Positions 23,501 to 35,710 of a stretch of 64,000 nucleotides of DNA are shown one piece after another. A model generated the notes under the pieces. The model was not told the DNA's origin, did no database searches, and worked only from the letters and a program-made list of their open reading frames with translations. Position 1 is the stretch's first letter, and each line of letters begins with the position of its first letter. The stretch spans positions 6,328,001-6,392,000 of the forward strand of contig JAQFVV010012395.1 in NCBI GenBank assembly GCA_028023455.1, read 5' to 3'. The DNA comes from Epiperipatus broadwayi (Eukaryota > Onychophora > Udeonychophora > Euonychophora > Peripatidae). A program made the translations under genes and the position numbers.

Positions 23501-26500
23501 CATTTGTTCAAGTACTTCTTTTCTTTACAAAAAGCTGTAAGATTCTTACTCCAAGAGCTTCCGACAGTTTCTTTCTTATACTCACTAGAATAGCTCTTTA
23601 TTTTTGCATGCATCTTATTTGGCAATCAGAATATTTATTATTCTGTTTAAATTTACCATTAAATCAAGTGTTAATTGAAGACTTGCAAGACAGGAGTGAT
23701 GACAAAAATGATTACAGTTAAGAACCACACAAAAACAACAAAAAATGCAAGCACAAAAATTTCAGAAAATCTTTCTGTATTTTATATGTTCACATTAAAT
23801 ACATTCATTACAACATATGACAATTCATATATGACACAACCACATACATCTGTTATCAAGTGCACACATTGTAAATACTTTTCAAATTACTATAATAGCC
23901 TTTCTTGGGTATTCTTTTTAAAAACTTTTTTTAGGAGAAAGATTGATGATTTAACTTAAGCTAAACTTTGATTATTAAAATCACTTCTATAGGAGGAAAA
24001 AAAAAATGAAACTAATTTTTCTTTTATCTTGAATATTTAAAAGCTATCATGCTGAAACTCTAAAACTAAATTCAAGCATTCTAAATTTAAGTAGTAAATA
24101 TAAATAAAAAGTATCTAAAAATATATAAATAAAATTATAAATTGTACAATATACTGATTTGTGGAAGATAAATTGTTTCTATATACAGGTAGAATTATGC
24201 TTGTCGAAAATTGTCATTAGAAAAATACAGAACCATATAATTTATATTATCATTCATTTAAAGCATGGATGTCAATAATATTATTTATTTATACATTTAT
24301 TACTTTATAATTTAATATATCCACCAACTGTCTATCCTGGCTGATAATCTTAACCACGGCTTATATTTAGGTAGGGGTTATATTGTAAGCATCCTGAAAA
24401 ATCATGCTATGGCTTACTTTCTGGTTATATCTTATTTTTGAGGAAACATGGGATTATTGTCTGCAATAGCTTACCATTTTCCTAATGTAATACAATTGTA
24501 AACATACGCTATATAAAATAAATGCTTATTTACATATGATTAAGTTTCAGTTGGAATGACATTTAGTAAATTCTAGACAATTTCACCAACGTCATTCATT
24601 CAGACATCGTATATAGTAATTAAAAGTGACTGTTCCATCTTTACGCTTTCTTTGCCAGTACTTCAGATTTGCTCATATATAAGCATTTGAGTCGTAGGAA
24701 TAAGTGGATTCATTTTATTCCTGCATAAATACTATATCTTGTATTGGAGAGAAAGTATTCATTTATTATTAACACTCGCAAAAGCGTATGCACAATTAGC
24801 TTGAAAGGCTGATATTTGAATGAATCTAATATTATATTGGAAAAGTTAAATGAAGACATTAAAATAATGAAGAACTGACGAATAAGAATCAAGGTAAAAG
24901 TCATCAGTATTTCATCGATAACTTTTTAAATTTAAATGCTCAATACTTTTTCTAATCAATTTTGCATCATTTATTTCCATAAATTTTGTTTGATTTCAAA
25001 AGTTGGAAAACAATAATAAACATTCCCATTTTTAAATGATTTTGTTTAAATTCTCTCTTCTGTTTGTTTGGGTCATATCTTGTAATTGATTTCTAATATG
25101 TTTTTTTTTAAATTTTGTATATGTACTTGACATCAAGACAATGCAATATTTTAGGGTTATCTGGCTTAACAATGTTGGCAGGCAGGATTTCAAGCTGCAT
25201 TTAAATTGATTCAACAATTTTTCAGTAATGCTCAATAAAAAATGCTGTCATTAATTTAACTCCCATATGAGATTTAACCACATTAATAAAAAAAATTGTT
25301 TGTCTCATACTCAAAAGAACAAGAATAAAAAATTTAATTTCAACTACTGGAAATACAATGTTTTTGAAATCCACATTAAAAAAAAATGGAATATGAATAT
25401 CTTCCCTGTTTATAATAAATCATTTCCAAAAATTGAAGTCATATAGGGATAAACTTCAGTTGCAAAAATACCTGAACATTAAAAAATAAAAAATAATATA
25501 TATAATATTTTTTTAGAACCACACTTTTATATAATTTGAAAATGAATACACTAAAAAGTAAAAAATAATTTTTTCCTTGGTCTATAATTTTGATTGTTAT
25601 AAATAACTTTAAATAAAAACTGTTGGCCATTCATAAATTAATTAATTCAATAATGCAGTTTGTGATCAAACTAGATACTCTCTTACTGCTTGCATTAATT
25701 AATTTATAGATACCCTGTACTTTATTTAAAGTTGCATATAACAAACAAGTTGTGGTCCATGAAAAAAATTATTTTGCTCTTTAATGCATTAGAAAACTTT
25801 TTTTTTAAAAAAATTAATATAATTTTTATTATTTGTTTCCCATATTTATTATTTATTTTCTATGGTTTCTTGAAAAATGATAGAGACTTCATTGTATTTT
25901 AAAAAAACATGACTTTTTTATATTAACCATAACTAGATCCCTAAAACTTTATAAAAACTAGTTAAACACATAAAAATTGTAAAACTGTATTTTGAAATAA
26001 TATTTTAAATTAACACAATTGTAGATTAAAAGCATCTCTTTAATTCATAAGCTTATGATTACACCCCTTCACAAGATGTTAAAAATAGATAGAAATCAGT
26101 CCTACCATCTATGAGATTGGTATAGTGAAGAAGTATTATTCATTAAGTGGATAATCTCTAGTGTAATAGTACACCTATATAAGTTTCATATATTTTTGAA
26201 ATTACAAAAAAAAAAAGAAACAAAACATAATGAAGATTACATGACAATTTGCTAAAAATTACTTTTTAGATTAATTAAATATTTCAATTTAATGTCTCAA
26301 TTTTGTCATAGTATAAATGTTGCTAATCTTTATCTTCGTCACTAACAGCTAAATATATAAAATTTATTTAAAATATGAACACTAGGTGGCATCAATATTA
26401 GAATGTCATGACCAACTCTGAATAATGGATTTATTAATATAGAAAAAGTCATTATTAATTTATTCTTACTATATTATTAAAGTTAATAATATGAAAGCAT

Positions 26501-27169
26501 GAAGTCCTAAAGTTTTGAACTTAAGTCAGTCTATTTATAATTATATATTCTCTAAAATTCATTCTCATTAAATGTATATTTTTGTTACCTCATTTATAAA
26601 TTAATTTTGATCTTTTTATATTTTACCAGAAAAAGTTATATATAACAAATTAAGAATCACATGACCGTTATATAGTAGTGCCATTTCTATTTTCTTATAG
26701 ACAGTCACTATGAGTAAGAAAAGGTTATTGTTAGTATTTAATACTGGTAGAAATTAGATATTAAAGTTATAAAATATTGAGAAAAAAAAATACATATTAG
26801 GAAATGCTTGTGAAGATATGTTAATAAATAAAAAAGGATTGCAGAGTTAAAGTTTTTGGGAGAATTATAGAAAAACTATAATTCTGTATTATGCTGAAGT
26901 AATTGAAAAAAATGCTGATGCAAGCATTATGTTAGATTTTTTTCAACAAAAGCAGTTTCAGATGCTTCGTCAATAAGATACTTTTTAAAAAAAGCTTAAT
27001 TATTGTTAGTGTAGTTTGCTTTCCCTCTCGACCCTTTATTTAAAACAGTTTGTTCTAGCATTTTATATTTAATGCTCTATCATAAATGTTCGCATTATAG
27101 TGAGTAATTTTATTAGTGTAACGTACAGATTGTGATTAACATTTCAATATATAATTAGAAATCAAAGTA
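23501..27169. other. Unassigned AT-rich sequence
   Basis: Several 60-95 codon frames on both strands are low-complexity. The only recognised feature is the MITE-like copy near 24.4 kb. Confidence 0.5.
24335..24450. repeat. Second MITE-like copy, inverted and decayed
   Basis: GAAAAATCATGCTATGGCTT, ACTTTCTGGTTATATCTTAT and TTTTGAGGAAACATGG are the complement-type end of the 23.4-kb element. The left part CGGCTTATATTTAGGTAGGG is its partner. Confidence 0.5.
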
Positions 27170-27640
27170 ACACTTTAATTTCAGTGTATAAGGATACAAA
27201 GTGAAATTGTACTTTGACATTTAATGTGTGAGATTATATTGCATAAAGCATCATATTATATTTAATGTGTAAATACACAGTGTGTGAATCAAATTTAGAT
27301 CTTCATACGTAAGGATACAATGTGTCAGATTTTTTACATTCAAGGGTACAAACAGCATTTAATTTCCATTATGTTTATAAATATATAGTGCAAGAAATGG
27401 CAGTTTGACATTTGATGTATATATAACTTGTGAAACAGCAATTTAACATTCAATGTATAAGTATACAGTGTAAGAAGCAGTATTTGATTTATATGATGTA
27501 TAAATATAGATTTGTGAACAGCTGCTCGTGTACATTTGGTGCGTGAGTATATAGATTTGGGAAGGAGCACTATGACATTCAATGTTAAAATATACAGGAT
27601 GTGTGCAGCACATGAATTTTGATGTGTTAACTATTGGAAT
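27170..27640. repeat. Degenerate minisatellite, unit ~43 bp
   Basis: About ten weakly conserved units of the form TGTGAAACAGCAATTTGACA plus TTCAATGTATAAGTATACAG. The best are at about 27405-27520. Units vary in length. The small frames over it are not genes. Confidence 0.65.
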
Positions 27641-29141
27641 AGGTATATAAGTGGAGTGGATCAGGGATTATATCAATCATCATCATCAAAACATCAATGC
27701 TTTTATTGGATTATCATGGAAAATAAGACAAAAAAATCAGCACCAGATCATTGTAAATAATTATAATGGAACATCATCGGAAATAATTGTCAAGAGTCAA
27801 CAGTCATTCTTTGTGATCGGATTTAAAAGAATCTAAACTAATCATCATCTAGCCAATGCCATTTTTTTGTAATTTCATAGTGTACTATTATATCAGAGTC
27901 ATAATGTTGCAAAGCTAGAATGAGTCTGTTTTATATTATTGTGATCTGAGTTTAGAAACAATAGGTGAAATAATTGCAACTTTAATTGTGATGTCAAGAT
28001 GGTCAACATTCAGGCTAATGGTAGATGTTTCTATCACTAGAAGATTCAGAAAACACAATTGATAATTAGAGAAGCCAAGAAGTTTTTTAAGTTATACAAG
28101 TCGCGATTAGTATAGTATGGTAAATGCTTGACAGATTACTAATTTAAATGCTGAGATTAAAATATAAGAATGATTGGTTAAAATTGAAATTTTCTAATAG
28201 CAGACAATAAATATACATGGTTAGAATGGTTTTGAGATTTTGACCATAAACAAACAGTAATATAATCATTACCTACTGCAGCATTATTCATATATTTTGA
28301 AAGCATACAAGGAATATGAAAAAGTCGTGATGTTATTGGTATTAATTAATTTGTCAATTCATTTTTTAAAAGACTAAACATATTATTTATATTTTCATAA
28401 ATTCTTGGTCTTGAAGATTTATCAATTTGCTAAGATTCTCATTAAAATATTTGCATCTTTTCTGAGTACTAGGAAACCTTGGATTTGACGGGAAGAATAA
28501 TTTAGGATAACCTCATTGTCTTGAAAATTTATGGCTTATAAGAGTAATAATGGCAAGTTGTTAAACAAATAGTATTGACTGCAGAATTTTTTCTTCTGGA
28601 ATGATCCCCCAGGAATCACACCACTTGTTTTTGTTTTTAATTTTCATTCATAAATATATTAATAGCTTGAAAAAACTGCAAAAGACATTTATTTAAATAA
28701 ATGAACACCATTAACAGAAAGGAAATGTGTTATTTTATATCCAGGAAATGGAATACTTGAACTTTGCATAGATTTGCATAACATTAGACAATCAGTTACT
28801 TCACAAAGACCTATGATTACGAGAACCGTGACTCTTGAAAGCACTCAGCCCATGGTTTAATAAGATATTAAATATTAACTTTGTGTTTATGCATTTATGG
28901 CACTAGTATTGAATTACAGAATATTAAATAAATGAATTAAATAACTTCTATCAATAATATCTTCATCATTTGTTGAGATGTGAAGATAGTTTTCATAACA
29001 ATTGATTAATTATTATATTATATTTGTATAATAAATTTGTCACTTGTAAGTTGAGTTGAGTTTGTAACTTAGTTTTGATATTTATAGCTCATTTAGAAGT
29101 TTTTGGAGAGTATCCATAAATAGATTCATCATTAAGTTGTA
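27641..29141. other. Unassigned AT-rich sequence
   Basis: A 61-codon frame (27651-27836) is repeat-like (HHHQN), without domain. Nothing else is supported. Confidence 0.5.
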
Positions 29142-29177
29142 ATTATAAATTTATTAAACGCACCTTGATTACGTAAG

Positions 29178-29333
29178 TAATATTTACTGAGGCTATAACC
29201 TCGATAATATGCGTATAAAAATGCGATAGTAGGGACCTCTACAGTGTAAGCTTGTGGTTAAAACACCTGTAGAGGTCCCTACTATCGCATTTTTATACGC
29301 ATATTATCGAGGTTATAGCCTCAGTAAATATTA
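29178..29333. repeat. Perfect palindrome, 67-bp arms, 22-base loop
   Basis: Arms 29178-29244 and 29267-29333 are exact complements by inspection: TAATATTTACTGAGGCTATA at the left, ending GGGACCTCTACAG, and the mirror on the right. The loop is TGTAAGCTTGTGGTTAAAAC plus AC. A second family member at 49870-50000 has the loop and one arm only. Perfect arms imply a recent origin or ongoing correction. Confidence 0.93.
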
Positions 29334-29340
29334 TTCATGA

Positions 29341-30889
29341 TTAAGATAAGTAGATATATAATGAAACACTTCCAGATTAAACTACTTGTAGGCTTTATAT
29401 CAAGACCAAATTGGATGATCGTACTAAAGTAATTAATTGTGCTATTTGGAATAAAAAAATAATTTGTTGCATTTAGCAATTATTATGACTCCAAAGAAAC
29501 ACAAATACTTAATTAGGTTTTAATTGAGTCATCATAAAAAATTAACTCTTTTTTAATCCAAAAAATGATCAACAAAAATTATTATATATTCCTTATACGC
29601 TTTTTGAAAGAATCACATTAACCAGAATTTTGCAATAATTGAAATTCACTTACTTAGATGTGAGCAAATTCTATGTCTAAACACTAATATTGAAAAAGAC
29701 TTTCAAACTGAATTAAAAACTGGTGTTATCTTTATTAATTTAATCTGGCTTCATGATACTTTTTGGAAAAATAGTTTTAAAAGTTTTTTAATTTCTTAAA
29801 TACAGGAAACTATTAATTTATTTGACAAAATGCTCTCTAATAGAAAACTCAAGTAATACTAAATGATAATCATAGTACATAAAAAAATTTTTTTTAACAG
29901 AGTGATCTACCTCAGGATTAAATTATCTTATCTATTTTATTTAATACTTCATCACTGGTCTTCCAGATACAGAAAGCAGGAAATCCATCTATGCTACTGA
30001 TATTATTTTGACTTCTCAAATGAAATCCCTTCTGAAATTAGAAAAATCTGTCAATAAAGATATAAAGAAATTCTAAACTTAATTTAATAAATTCACTATG
30101 CCCAATTTTTCATTTAAACAAAAAGAAAACATCTTGTAATCTGAATGTAATCACACACTCCCACCCCATGTTATTTAGAAATTAGCTTGGATCATAATCT
30201 GACTTATTTTTTCATTTATCTAAGGTTAGTTAACAATTATTCTTTATGAATACTCTTCTTGGGAAGTTGGTTGGCACTAATACTCAATTAAATATTACCA
30301 TGATGTATATTACTAATACAATCCAAATCTACTCCTTTGCAGTGGCTTCCTGCTCTTTTATTTATTTAGGTTGCCTCACAGAAAAATATATAATAATCTA
30401 TTAAGCAGATCAGACTTGCCAGTAAATTCAGATGTAATTTCCTCCAACTAAGATTTATCTTAAATCAAAATCCTCTTTTTGAATGTTCTCATCAAGAATC
30501 TAAAATCAAAGAATTATGGCATAAAAATGAAATTCTTATTATATTCCAGAAAAATTTATTTTCCCAGGATCAACAATAAAGCCATCTGGATTTGATTTTT
30601 CTAGATACAAATGAAATCTAATTTATTTGCTTCATAAATGTAATTTAGCACTCTTTGATCTATGTAGATATGGATAAGGACAAAACATGAACTACATAGT
30701 TAATTCTGTCAAACCTATAGCTACAGTGACAGAAAAATGTCTTAATAAAGCTAGTAGGAAATTTGTTTTTTAGTTATAATTTCTATGTGTTCTTTTATCG
30801 TATTTTTTAATAGGTAACAGATTAAAATATCTATATTCTAAATAAATACTAATGAAAGTTTAATATATATTTTTTTTCATATGTCAAAT
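29341..30889. other. Unassigned AT-rich sequence
   Basis: Much of 29.6-30.8 kb is slightly more even in composition and could be an old coding retroelement. No motif is convincing in any frame. Confidence 0.4.
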
Positions 30890-30960
30890 GCATTGACCGG
30901 GAAGCGAATCCGGGACAGTTGCTTGGAAGGCAGCTATGCTAATCGCTAGACCACCAACGC
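30890..30960 (-). repeat. tRNA-Gly(UCC)-like short element
   Basis: Minus strand, 71 nt, GCGTTGG at the 5' end and TCAATGC at the 3' end. The anticodon loop CTTCCAA gives TCC. The anticodon stem has one mismatch (GCTGC/GCAAC) and the T-arm one weakened pair (CCGGATTCGCTTCCCGG). It has the same TCAA leader and TTTGACATATG-A-rich tail as the other copies. Confidence 0.72.
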
Positions 30961-31228
30961 TTGACAAAGTTCAATATTCTTGACATTTTAATTTTGGTTT
31001 AAGACCAAAAGTGTTATTTGAGTGAGGAATTCATAAAAAGTTTTACATATTGGATTACTTAGTAAAAATATAGCTTGAAAAACTTGATGCACAGAAATAT
31101 AAATTAAAATAATTTTCTGCTGAGGGAAAAACAAATGCACCGAATCTAAACAATTATAATTCTTTACATAAAGGATTTGTTTTAATGTATGAATTTTTTC
31201 TACAGTACAGGCTTTTTCATACCTGCAC

Positions 31229-31525
31229 TCCAATATTAATATATAGGGGGGTTGAACTCCAATATGTAATATATAGGGGGTTTGAACTCAGACTTTCACA
31301 TGACCATCAAATATCTATGCTATCTTATATTGCTGACACACTTGTCACACACATGTTGAAAAGATAAATAATCAGCAATATACATATTTCATGCTAAACC
31401 AGCACTCGTCAGTTAGTCCAGATTATTGTCTCCACACATATATACAATCAATGCTCAGCTTATATTACGATAGCCAATCTTCATACTTTAATGGACAGGC
31501 TTCAATCCATTCCACCCCACAACTC
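31229..31525 (+). repeat. Family A repeat, single unit
   Basis: GGTTTGAACTCAGACTTTCA, AAAGATAAATAATCAGCAAT, AACCAGCACTCGTCAGTTAG and ATACTTTAATGGACAGGCTT lie in the standard order. The start carries a duplicated GGGGGTTTGAACTC block. Confidence 0.7.
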
Positions 31526-31579
31526 GTGAAAACTAAACATTCATCTTTAATTTTGTCACTGAATTCATAAGATATAATT

Positions 31580-33235
31580 ATCTGTTAGGCTATTTCTATC
31601 ATATAATATTAATTGTTGAATGTTTAGAAAAATCAAACTTTATTTAAAATTTTCAAGTACATTCAACTGTTAGTAATAGCACATATATTAGTATATCACA
31701 CATCTTCTTCAAGTGTTACTGATAGTGACAGTACTAGCAAGGGAATTAATTTGTGATCTTCGATTCATGAATATTATATTTAAAAAAATGTTCTAAACTA
31801 TTTAATATAATAACTAGTTGGTTAGAGCAGTGGTCTTCAACCATTGGTCCGCGGACCAGCGCTGGTCCACGCTAGACTGGCAGGAAAGTTTGTAATAACA
31901 AAATAATAAGATTTTAAACTTTTAATTAATATAAACAATTTTTATTTATTTTTTCATCACAATTGCTTAAATAAAATTAATTATAAATCAAAATTTTATT
32001 TAAATTATTAGATATTATAATTACTAAATAATAATCAAAGGAATTTATCTGAAAATGCAATCTTTAAAAGACAAAGCTTCAATCTCATGATAATTGCACC
32101 ACTCCTTACACATCAATTTCTATACCTAGTAGGCATTTCTGTATTGTGTCAGCTCATTTATTGGTCACATATAGCAAAATTTTTTATTGCATTTGCCATC
32201 ATCTTTTTATTTTGTGTGTGGCATTTCTTTTTGAAATTGTAAACTTTACAAAATGGAGACAGATCACTGGTGATGATTTCCCTTCATCAAGAACGTAAAT
32301 CTATTATCTTTTTTTTTTTTTTTTTAGCAAAATGACATTTTTATAATGATTGTTTTATTTTTTTAATCTCATTTTTACCCAATTAAAAAAAAACAAACAG
32401 AACGAAAACAAAATCTAATCAATCATATATAAATTAATTTGTTTTTCTAGTTATCACAGATGTTTATGGGGTGGGGGTGAAATTAAATTTTTTATTATTT
32501 TTCTAAACAAAATTAAAAATTAAAAAAAAAAAGTTTTTTATTATACATATATATATAACTTCATCTTGTATATTTAACATTAAATACAGGTATTACATTT
32601 ATCATAATCATTGTCATGTAATTACACTAGATATGATATTTCCCAACATTCAGGTGAATAATATTTTATTTTTGCATGTTTTAACAATGAAATAATAAAC
32701 ATAGCAATGCAGGCACATTAATGAAAATGTAGTGTTTTCTGTCGCAGTATGACTGCGCAACTCGAGAAATAGTGAACGTAGGCTACACCATTACAATACA
32801 CAGTAACTATTGTGTTGTTCTAGTCAGTTATAATAATTATGCTCATCTAAGACTAAGCAGTTTAAATCTTTAAGAAAATTTATCTGTAGACTTTTACCGG
32901 TCCAGGAAATTTTATCCTTATTTTTGCCGGTCCTCAGGTGTGAAAAGGTTGAAGACCACTGGGTTAGAGTATTGCCTTAAATTTAATAATCATGAATCCA
33001 ATAGTCCCAGATTTAATTCCCTTGCTAAAACTGTCCCTGGTCAGATCAGCAACTCCTGAAAAAGAGAGGAGAATAATACCATTTCAGAATTTTGTTATAT
33101 AATAATCTGTATACTATTACTAACAGTTAAATGTATTTGAAAAGTTTAAATAAAGTTTTTTTTTTTTTCTAAAAACATTTAACATTAAATATTAGATGAT
33201 ACAAATAGTCCAACATATAATTACAGTTACAATAC
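31580..33235. repeat. Family F repeat interrupted by a hAT element
   Basis: The left part, 31580-31827, is in minus orientation then reaches TAGTTGGTTAGAG. After the hAT (31828-32961) the right part continues TATTGCCTTAAATTTAATAA, TCCCAGATTTAATTCCCTTG (box B-like GATTTAATTCC), CTGAAAAAGAGAGGAGAATA and ACTATTACTAACAGTTAAAT, and ends in the AGATGATACAAATAGTCCAA block near 33215. Confidence 0.72.
31828..32961. mobile_element. Non-autonomous hAT transposon nested in a family F repeat
   Basis: A 1134-bp element with ends CAGTGGTCTTCAACC and GGTTGAAGACCACTG (perfect 15-bp inverted repeats) and a perfect 8-bp target duplication GGTTAGAG (31820-31827 and 32962-32969). Subterminal GTCCGCGGACCAGCGCTGGT on the left and ACCGGTCC/GCCGGTCC motifs on the right are typical of this hAT class. 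No transposase frame remains; the interior is AT-rich. It lies inside a family F copy: the left flank (31580-31827) and right flank (32970-33235) rejoin into that repeat, and other F copies (6010-6545, 848-1112) show the uninterrupted site. Confidence 0.93.
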
Positions 33236-33816
33236 CATCATCATGAACTTTAAGAAAAACAATGAATTAGTATGAGTTCAAAAATCTCAGGAAAACACTG
33301 AGAAAATGCTATCTCCAATCCTGTAAATGCATTTGTTAAGTCTCTGTTTGGCCCAGTTTATTAGGAAATAATTTTTGACTCATCTCTATTCGTTAGGTAT
33401 GAACTATGTGATGAAGGATCAGTATGATGAATTTATAACATATTTTGTATTTGAAGATCTTCAGAGATCTTTGCAGAGAGAAGGATAAAACCTTCCATAT
33501 TATTGATTAATTGGTATGTAATACTAAAGAAAAATTAAGGGTAACATTTTAAAATATCATAACACTGTACAATGCATAAATATCTTTGATGATCTTAATT
33601 TTGTCTCCTTTCTAAGTTTTGCTACTTTTGATGAGTTTGTGAATTTGAGAGGGTTTCATTTTTATCTGTTGGTCATAAGAAATTCAGGCTAATTAGTTCT
33701 TGATTTATCATGGATCTTATTATGCTATTTATTATGACAAAAAATACCTTAATCAGTTGAACCTCAAGCTTTCTACAACTTTTATGTTGTTAACATGCAT
33801 TACACACACGTGCATG

Positions 33817-34232
33817 TTTAATTTTTAAACATTAGAAATATATGAAATCAAATGGATTCATGAACCTTGCCATCTCATTTTGCTTTAAATGTATATACAA
33901 GTTCATGAATCATCATCCATTGCAGAACTCTCATTCATTATCTAGGAATTTTGGTTATCGACCTATTCCCATAAAATGAGCCAAAGATTTGAACACTTTA
34001 TTTTCATACTAGGATATGTGACTGTTTTAATTTTTAAACATTAGAAATATATGAAATCAAATGGATTCATGAACCTTGCCATCTCATTTTGCTTTAAATG
34101 TATATACAAGTCCATGAATCATCATCCATTGCAGAACTCTCATTCATTATCTAGGAATTTTGGTTATTGACCTATTTCCATAAAATGAGCCAAAGATTTG
34201 AACACTTAATTTTCATACTAGGATATGTGACT
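33817..34232. repeat. Tandem duplication, unit 209 bp, 2 copies
   Basis: TTTAATTTTTAAACATTAGA begins each unit (offset 209 bp), and each ends TACTAGGATATGTGACT. Copies differ at only a few bases (GTTATCGACC/GTTATTGACC, AAGTTCATG/AAGTCCATG). No coding potential is recognised. Confidence 0.9.
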
Positions 34233-34388
34233 TTTTGCACTGAAGGACAGCTAATGATTTTATATGAAAAACAAAATGAGAAGAGTTGAAATGTGCTTTT
34301 ATATATATATATATTATTCTCTGAAATGAAATATAATCAATTTATAATGGTTTTATAATGCCATCTTGTGAAATATATATATTAAAAT

Positions 34389-34437
34389 ACAACCAACTGC
34401 TACAGTTTCAACTGCGAGTGAAATTGTAGCAGTTGAT
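34389..34437. repeat. Short hairpin
   Basis: CAACTGCTACAGTTT and AAATTGTAGCAGTTG are near-perfect complements around a short loop. This is the only structure in 34233-34690. Confidence 0.7.
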
Positions 34438-34689
34438 TGTCTTCTATTATTATATGGGTTTCGCCTAGCATTATGCATTTTTTATTTTGTTCATATCTAT
34501 ATAGTGCAGTCTTTTTTTGTGAATGTCTTACTAAAGGTCTTTACAATAGCTTTCATAGAGAAATAGTAGGCAACATTCTTTAGGCTTTTCAGTGTCTGGG
34601 TATTGAAGGATTGTATTTTCCATCTTTGGCTTACCCTATAGATAAAAATAATAAGATGCTCATTTACTTCTCAGTATTAGATGGTTAAA

Positions 34690-34960
34690 ACCAATAAACA
34701 TCACATGACTACCACTTCTTATGCTTGTGTATAACTGTTGTTAAAACAGGCAAAACTCACTATACATATTGGCACACACAGCAAGCTAGAGTAATCAATG
34801 GATGCCAGAAGGCTTGTGCATAAAATCCCCATCTAATGCCTACTCATCCAATATCCCCAGACTAGTTTCTGGCTTGTAGCCTTTGTCAGTGAGGAGCCTT
34901 GGATCTGAGAGCACTGCACCTAGATCTTAGGATCTAATGCAACCCTCCAGCAGCCACCTT
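34690..34960. repeat. Family B copy
   Basis: AAACATCACATGACTACCAC, GCAAAACTCACTATACATAT, AATCAATGGATGCCAGAAGG, TTGTGCATAAAATCCCCATC and CCCCAGACTAGTTTCTGGCT lie in one order. The 36.2-kb copy has the middle part inverted. Ends are approximate. Confidence 0.62.
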
Positions 34961-35710
34961 TTATCTCCATTTAACTACAAAACTATGAGTCTTAAACTGA
35001 AAACACCATAATGTTTTCAATCCAAGCCCATAAGCTTATATAGTCATATGGGTCTGAACTCAGTTCAGCACCCGTACATTTTGGCATCTTTGGTTCTTTA
35101 ATAACTACCTAAAAGAAAAATCTTAAACTTGTTGAAATTTTTTTATTTTATATTGGCTCAGATTTGAACCCATGTTGTAAACATTATAGACAAATACTCT
35201 ACCTCTGCACCATAAACTCCTTCTAATATGTTTGTATGTAAGTATATGTTAAATATTTTCATGAATTATTTAAAATGTAAATATAGAAATAAACAATAGA
35301 ATTCTGTGTAATATCTAAAGGAATCAAGATCCAGAAACAATATTATTAGATAACCACCACTTGGAATTAATAGCCCTAAGTTGAACCATTTGCAACTATA
35401 ATCAACTATTGTTATACTTTTGTTTGAACATATATATTCTGACGAAATGCCAAACAGGATATGATAATTTTAAATTTATTATGAAAATTCTTATTTCTTA
35501 AACGTTGCTTTAAGTTTTCTAATACAATTTTATATTAATGCCCGTCTTTGACTTTTTTATAATTTTGGCCTTATGACACACTTTATTTTGCATATACAGC
35601 AATGACACATATATCAACTCCTAATTCAAAGAATGTAATCATGAATACGATTCTGGACTGTGGTGTAGTAACACTCCTTTCTGAAGGTTTGTGATGATGG
35701 TGTTCTAGCT
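34961..35710. other. Unassigned sequence with SINE-like pieces
   Basis: CTTATATAGTCATATGGGTC (35035-35054) and CAGATTTGAACCCATGTTGT (about 35159-35178, a box B complement) suggest tRNA-derived fragments, too degraded to delimit. Confidence 0.4.
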
